Shown here piece by piece: positions 13,466 to 16,539 of a DNA stretch of 16,539 bases. The DNA comes from Casp-actino8 sp040381935 (GTDB lineage Bacteria; Actinomycetota; Acidimicrobiia; Acidimicrobiales; Ilumatobacteraceae). The DNA lies in assembly GCA_040381935.1 (NCBI GenBank), contig JBEIGJ010000036.1, positions 1 through 16,539 of the forward strand, read 5' to 3'. The notes beneath the pieces are model-generated. The model had not been told where the DNA came from. It worked only from the letters and a program-made list of their open reading frames with translations, and did not search any database. The translations under genes were made by a program, and so were the position numbers. The stretch's first letter is position 1. Every line of letters begins with the position of its first letter.

Positions 13466-14149
13466 ATGACCGAGGACGTGACCATTGGGGTTCTCGGTCT
13501 GCAGGGGGCATTTGCCAAACATCTGGAGGTACTGAGCGAACTTGGGGTCGCTGTACGTCGTGTCCGCCTCCCAGCGGATCTCAATGGTCTCGATGGCCTC
13601 GTCGTACCCGGTGGTGAAAGCACCGCAATGAGCCATCTGTTGATCTCATCGGGTCTTTTGGATCCACTCCGATCGGCGGTCCACCAAGGCTTACCAGTCT
13701 TGGGGACCTGTGCTGGTCTGATCATGGTGGCGCATCGCATTCTTGATGGTCGACCGGATCAAGTCAGTTTGGATGCCCTCGATGTCACGGTGCGCCGGAA
13801 CGGATACGGCCGCCAGGTCGATTCCTTCGAAAGTGATCTCGCCGTGGTTGGCCTCGATGGTTCGTTTCACGCAGTGTTCATCCGCGCTCCGGTCATCGAA
13901 GGGTTGGCTGACTCAGTGGAGGTATTGGCAGAACTGGATTCTATTCCGGTCCTGGTGCGCCAGGGATCGATCATGGCCAGTTCATTCCATCCTGAATTGA
14001 CCGAGGACCACCGTATTCATCAACTATTCCTCGATCTGGTGCGCCAGAGTCAGGGTCGGTGGCATTCGCTACAGTCAGATTCTGGATCCGATGCACAACC
14101 CGATCCACAACTCTCAGAACGACAGCATCTCGCTCGCGTTGAGAACTAG
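13466..14149 (+). CDS. pdxT: Pyridoxal 5'-phosphate synthase, glutaminase subunit PdxT
   Basis: PdxT hydrolyses glutamine and channels ammonia to PdxS. It is a class I (triad) glutaminase. The nucleophile is Cys82 in 'GTCAGLI', and His175/Glu177 in 'SSFHPELTED' complete the triad. 'GVLGLQGAF' (8-16), 'PGGESTAM' (48-55) with Glu51, and 'FIRAPVIE' are family signatures. From ATG 13466 the length is 227 residues, about 25-35 more than usual. The extra part is a polar C-terminal tail (about 195-227) rich in Gln, Ser and Asp, with no known domain. GTG 13457 has GGTGA seven bases upstream and is a credible alternative start; the frame is also open back into the pdxS 3' end, but those residues are not PdxT-like. 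Confidence 0.93.
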   Translation: MTEDVTIGVLGLQGAFAKHLEVLSELGVAVRRVRLPADLNGLDGLVVPGGESTAMSHLLISSGLLDPLRSAVHQGLPVLGTCAGLIMVAHRILDGRPDQVSLDALDVTVRRNGYGRQVDSFESDLAVVGLDGSFHAVFIRAPVIEGLADSVEVLAELDSIPVLVRQGSIMASSFHPELTEDHRIHQLFLDLVRQSQGRWHSLQSDSGSDAQPDPQLSERQHLARVEN

Positions 14150-14175
14150 ATCACACGTTTCAAGGAAGGTCATCC

Positions 14176-14922
14176 ATGTCTGGTCATTCCAAATGGGCAA
14201 CGATCAAGCACAAAAAGGGTGCCGCTGATAAAGCCCGGGGCAAATTGTTCGCCAAGATCGCCCGACAACTAGAGGTAGCTGCCAGCCAAGGTGGGGGAGA
14301 CCTGTCGGCAAACGCCACTCTTCGTACCGCGGTTCAAAAAGCCAAGGCGGCACAAATGACCAATGACGCCATCGAGCGTGCTGTCAAGCGCGGCACCGGC
14401 GAAGCCCAGGGCGACAATTACGAGTCCATCACCTATGAGGGCTATGCCCCAGGCGGGGTGGCGATCATGGTCGAGACTCTCACCGATAATCGCACTCGCA
14501 CCGGTGCCGATGTACGGAACATGTTTTCGACATTGGGTGGGGCCAGGGCCGAACCCGGAGCCGTCAGCTGGCAATTTGCCCGTCGAGGAGTTCTCTTCGT
14601 CGCTGCAAGTTGCCCCGAGGATGATGTCATGTTGGCTGCTCTCGATGCCGGTGCCGATGATGTGACTCTGGACGGAGAGTCGTGGCGAATCACCACCGAT
14701 CCCCAGATCGTCTATGACGTGAAAACGGCCCTCGAAAATGCCGGGCTCGCCGTGCAATCAGCGGAGTCGACCATGGTTTCATCCACCACCATCGCCATTG
14801 ACGATGCCGAAATTGCCCAAAAAGTCCTCAAGGTGATGGAAGCTCTCCAGGACAATGATGATGTCCAGGATGTTTTTGCCAACTTCGATATCGATGATGA
14901 ACTGTTGGAATCGGTGGGCTGA
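14176..14922 (+). CDS. yebC: YebC/PmpR family protein
   Basis: YebC-family proteins were annotated as transcription regulators; more recent work points to a role in translation of difficult peptide motifs. The 248-residue cytoplasmic protein is full length. The N-terminus 'MSGHSKWATIKHKKGAADKA' followed by 'RGKLFAKIARQLEVAA' is nearly invariant; then 'NATLRTAVQKAKAAQMTNDA' and 'IERAVKRGTGE', 'YEGYAPGGVAIMVETLTDN', and 'GAVSWQFARRGVL'. The C-terminal part is acidic, ending in 'FANFDIDDELLE'. GGAAGG (14164-14169) sits six bases before ATG 14176. It follows pdxT by 26 bases, an order shared with mycobacteria, where the YebC gene also follows pdxT (snoP) and lies upstream of ruvC. Confidence 0.96.
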   Translation: MSGHSKWATIKHKKGAADKARGKLFAKIARQLEVAASQGGGDLSANATLRTAVQKAKAAQMTNDAIERAVKRGTGEAQGDNYESITYEGYAPGGVAIMVETLTDNRTRTGADVRNMFSTLGGARAEPGAVSWQFARRGVLFVAASCPEDDVMLAALDAGADDVTLDGESWRITTDPQIVYDVKTALENAGLAVQSAESTMVSSTTIAIDDAEIAQKVLKVMEALQDNDDVQDVFANFDIDDELLESVG

Positions 14923-14951
14923 TGGGTCCGTTGATTTTTCTCCGGGTCATC

Positions 14952-14957
14952 TAGAGT
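14952..14957 (+). promoter_or_regulatory. Putative -10 box for leaderless peroxiredoxin mRNA
   Basis: TAGAGT ends seven bases before ATG 14965 and no Shine-Dalgarno site is present. TTGATT (14931-14936) could be the -35 element, though the spacing of 15 bases is short. Confidence 0.5.
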
Positions 14958-14964
14958 CCACATC

Positions 14965-15414
14965 ATGAGCATCGCCGTCGGGGACAAGGCACCGGATTTC
15001 ACCCTTCCAGGTACAGGAGGGCAGAACTACTCGTTATCCGACTTCGCCGGCAAGCCGGTGGTCTTGGTTTTCTATCCAGGCGACGACACGGCCGTGTGCA
15101 CCAAGCAGTTGAACGCCTACAACTCTGAGTTAAGCGAGTTCGAGGCAGTGGACGCCACCGTTTTGGCTATCTCTGCCCAAGATGTGGCCAGTCATGAATC
15201 CTTTTCCAACAAGTACGGATTCAAGTTTCCGTTGTTGGCCGATGTCGATAAGCACGTGGCCGGTCTCTACGGAACTCTTGGTCCGTTGGGGTTCCCGCGG
15301 CGAAGCGTTTTCGTGGTCGATGCTCAGGGCACCGTTGTCTATGCCCATCGGGCCATTGCTGGTTTGACCTTCCGATCGGTCGATGAAATCACTGCGGTTT
15401 TGACCTCGTCGTAA
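14965..15414 (+). CDS. Bcp/PrxQ-like peroxiredoxin with a single cysteine
   Basis: Peroxiredoxins reduce hydrogen peroxide and organic hydroperoxides with a reactive cysteine. This 149-residue protein has the thioredoxin-fold start 'GDKAPDFTLPG', 'VVLVFYPGDDTAVCTKQL' containing the PXXXTXXC active site (Pro38, Thr42, Cys45), and 'FPLLADVDKHVAGLYG'. Cys45 is the only cysteine. Many Bcp/PrxQ proteins have a resolving cysteine five residues after the first; here that position is Asn50, so an external thiol must resolve the sulfenic acid. In mycobacteria the one-cysteine AhpE uses mycothiol/mycoredoxin, and mshC is in this window, so mycothiol is a plausible partner (inference). It has its own promoter-like sequence 42 bases after yebC. 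Membership in the AhpE subgroup cannot be settled by eye. Confidence 0.88.
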   Translation: MSIAVGDKAPDFTLPGTGGQNYSLSDFAGKPVVLVFYPGDDTAVCTKQLNAYNSELSEFEAVDATVLAISAQDVASHESFSNKYGFKFPLLADVDKHVAGLYGTLGPLGFPRRSVFVVDAQGTVVYAHRAIAGLTFRSVDEITAVLTSS

Positions 15415-15419
15415 TTCGT

Positions 15420-15435
15420 TGCCGAGGATCCGGCA
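15420..15435 (+). terminator. Small hairpin after the peroxiredoxin gene
   Basis: TGCCG (15420-15424) and CGGCA (15431-15435) pair around a 6-base loop, six bases after the stop codon. An overlapping palindrome TCCGGCACCGGA (15429-15440) could form instead. There is no T tract. It is either a weak terminator or a binding site ahead of the ruvC promoter. Confidence 0.3.
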
Positions 15436-15451
15436 CCGGACGTTGAAATGC

Positions 15452-15480
15452 CTGACTGGCTTGGGAGCAACCGGTAGAAT
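15452..15480 (+). promoter_or_regulatory. Putative ruvC promoter, leaderless
   Basis: CTGACT (15452-15457) as a -35 element and TAGAAT (15475-15480) as a -10 element are 17 bases apart, the best-spaced pair in the window. TAGAAT ends seven bases before ATG 15488. No ribosome binding site precedes that ATG, so the transcript is probably leaderless. Confidence 0.6.
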
Positions 15481-15487
15481 CGTACGC

Positions 15488-16060
15488 ATGTTCGCCTCGC
15501 CTGGCCCGGTTACCCATCACCGTGTGCTGGGTATCGACCCCGGTTTGACCCGGTGCGGCTACGCAGTGCTCGAATCATCGAGTGCGGCGCCGGCCAAGGT
15601 CATTTCGATGGGGTTACTGCGCACTCCACCTGAGGCGGAAATACCGGAGCGGTTGGCGGCACTGATGGACGATATTCAGGGTCTCCTTGATGAGTTTCGA
15701 CCCCAAACGGTGGCAGTGGAACAGGTCTTTTTTCAGGTCAATGTACGAACGGCGATGAGTGTTGCTCAGGCCAGTGGGTTAGTTCTTGCCCTGGCCCAGC
15801 GGGCCGGTTGCCAGGTGGTGCAGTACCCCCCGAACCAAGTCAAAGAGACGGTCACCGGTTCGGGACGCGCCGATAAAGCGCAGGTTCAAAAAATGGTGCA
15901 GTTGCGTCTTGGATTGTCGGTTGCCCCGGAGCCAGCCGATGTGGCTGATGCGGCGGCGGTGGCACTTTGTCATCTGGCGGTTGAGCCGGTTCACCGACGG
16001 CTGATGGCGGCTGGTGCCGGTGCCGTCACCGGGCGACTGCGCAGTCGAAAGGGCGCGTGA
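15488..16060 (+). CDS. ruvC: Crossover junction endodeoxyribonuclease RuvC
   Basis: RuvC cuts Holliday junctions symmetrically during recombinational repair, working with the RuvAB branch-migration complex. The 190-residue protein has all four metal-binding acids: Asp17 in 'GIDPGLTRCGYAV', Glu79 in 'VAVEQVFF', and Asp151/Asp154 in 'EPADVADAAAVALCH'. The 'FFQVNVRTAMSVAQASGL' helix and 'YPPNQVKETVTGSGRADKAQ' also match the family. The frame is open from 15419, but ATG 15488 is chosen: the protein then begins shortly before the first catalytic Asp, and the ruvC promoter lies exactly upstream of it. The extra upstream 23 codons would overlap that promoter. ruvA follows one base after the stop codon. 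Confidence 0.96.
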   Translation: MFASPGPVTHHRVLGIDPGLTRCGYAVLESSSAAPAKVISMGLLRTPPEAEIPERLAALMDDIQGLLDEFRPQTVAVEQVFFQVNVRTAMSVAQASGLVLALAQRAGCQVVQYPPNQVKETVTGSGRADKAQVQKMVQLRLGLSVAPEPADVADAAAVALCHLAVEPVHRRLMAAGAGAVTGRLRSRKGA

Positions 16061-16061
16061 G

Positions 16062-16539
16062 ATGATCGGTTCACTTCGAGGAACGGTGTTGGAGCGTCTG
16101 TCCGAAGGTCAAGTATTGGTTGAAGTGGCCGGAATGGGTTACGTCGTTCATGTCACGCCGCGAGTGTTGGCCGAATTGGAACCAACATCGCCAGTTTTTC
16201 TGCACATCCATCACCACATGCGTGAGGACCACCAAACTCTTTTCGGTTTTCTCAATCGAGACGACAAAACTGCGTTTCAGTCCTTGTTGGCTGCCCACGG
16301 TGTCGGTCCCGCTTTGGCTTTGGCGATTCTGGCTACGCATACACCATTGGTTCTTTTCGATATCGTCGCCAGCGGAGATACTGCGGCACTGACGTTGGTG
16401 CCTGGGGTGGGCAAAAATACTGGGGAACGTCTGATGATCGAACTCAACAATCGACTCTCCCTGCCGGTTCTTCCTCAAGCGGCCGAGTATGGCACTGATG
16501 AATCGGTTGTGGGAGCGGTTCGTGAAGCATTGATTGGTC
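16062..16539 (+). CDS. ruvA: Holliday junction DNA helicase subunit RuvA, 3' end cut off by window
   Basis: RuvA binds the Holliday junction as a tetramer and loads the RuvB motor. The 159 complete codons seen here cover the OB-fold domain ('MIGSLRGTVLER', 'VEVAGMGYVVHVTPRVL', 'HHHMREDHQTLFGF') and the two helix-hairpin-helix motifs 'HGVGPALALAIL' and 'VPGVGKNTGERLMIEL', then the start of the flexible linker and C-terminal RuvB-binding domain ('SVVGAVREALIG'). About 40 residues are missing beyond the window. The second motif reads KNTGERL where KKTAERL is more common. ATG 16062 lies one base after the ruvC stop codon, so translation is likely coupled; no strong ribosome binding site is visible. 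Confidence 0.95.
   Translation, partial: MIGSLRGTVLERLSEGQVLVEVAGMGYVVHVTPRVLAELEPTSPVFLHIHHHMREDHQTLFGFLNRDDKTAFQSLLAAHGVGPALALAILATHTPLVLFDIVASGDTAALTLVPGVGKNTGERLMIELNNRLSLPVLPQAAEYGTDESVVGAVREALIG

Noticed and set aside
15419..15487. 23-codon N-terminal extension of RuvC
   Set aside because: It covers the ruvC -35/-10 sequences and is not RuvC-like; ATG 15488 gives normal family length.
1..16539. A new multi-gene defence, mobile or biosynthetic system
   Set aside because: Apart from the gene at 5257-5745 and the DUF3048 lipoprotein, all genes belong to well-characterised housekeeping or lipid families in an order close to mycobacteria. No transposase, integrase, toxin-antitoxin pair, CRISPR repeat, tRNA or rRNA was seen.

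Overview
The window looks like a chromosomal core segment of a high-G+C Gram-positive bacterium (phylum Actinobacteria/Actinomycetota), probably outside the mycobacteria and perhaps in the Acidimicrobiia. The phylum call rests on three marker traits: a mycothiol-synthesis ligase (mshC), coenzyme F420 enzymes (npdG and a luciferase-like monooxygenase-family protein), and the phosphatidylinositol mannoside (PIM) genes pgsA, patA and pimA. The class-level guess is inference from moderate G+C and from differences to the mycobacterial order.

Layout: 1-1794 holds the 3' part of npdG followed by mshC, both redox-cofactor genes. 1795-1941 is a non-coding gap rich in inverted repeats, then comes plsC. 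2728-7444 is a co-directional run: thrS, a HIT-family nucleotide hydrolase/phosphorylase, a small unknown two-helix membrane protein, pgsA and patA. At 7506-8405 lies the only gene on the minus strand, an F420-type luciferase-like oxidoreductase, placed between patA and the next plus-strand gene, pimA. 9817-12423 is a tightly coupled trio lemA-htpX-DUF3048 lipoprotein. 12556-14149 is pdxS-pdxT (pyridoxal 5'-phosphate synthase). Then follow yebC, a one-cysteine Bcp/PrxQ-like peroxiredoxin, ruvC, and the 5' part of ruvA, which runs off the end.

The order thrS-HIT-pgsA-patA-pimA ... pdxS ... pdxT-yebC ... ruvC-ruvA matches, from memory, the Mycobacterium tuberculosis segment from about Rv2614c to Rv2593c. 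This is therefore a conserved actinobacterial block with local substitutions: the reverse-strand oxidoreductase, the lemA/htpX/DUF3048 trio and the peroxiredoxin. pgsA makes phosphatidylinositol phosphate, pimA adds the first mannose and patA acylates it. pdxS and pdxT together make PLP. ruvC and ruvA resolve Holliday junctions.

A recurring regulatory pattern is visible. Eight genes (thrS, pgsA, the minus-strand oxidoreductase, pimA, lemA, pdxS, the peroxiredoxin gene, ruvC) have a TAnnnT -10-like hexamer ending 6-9 bases before the start codon and no convincing Shine-Dalgarno site, which suggests leaderless mRNAs. Several genes in other positions (mshC, plsC, HIT, the small membrane protein, yebC) carry Shine-Dalgarno sites instead. 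I see no tRNA, rRNA, CRISPR, insertion sequence or phage gene, and no clear new multi-gene system. The best leads are the leaderless-start pattern, the basic C-terminal extension of PimA, the unknown membrane protein next to pgsA, the link between a one-cysteine peroxiredoxin and mycothiol, and the repeats upstream of plsC and pdxS.
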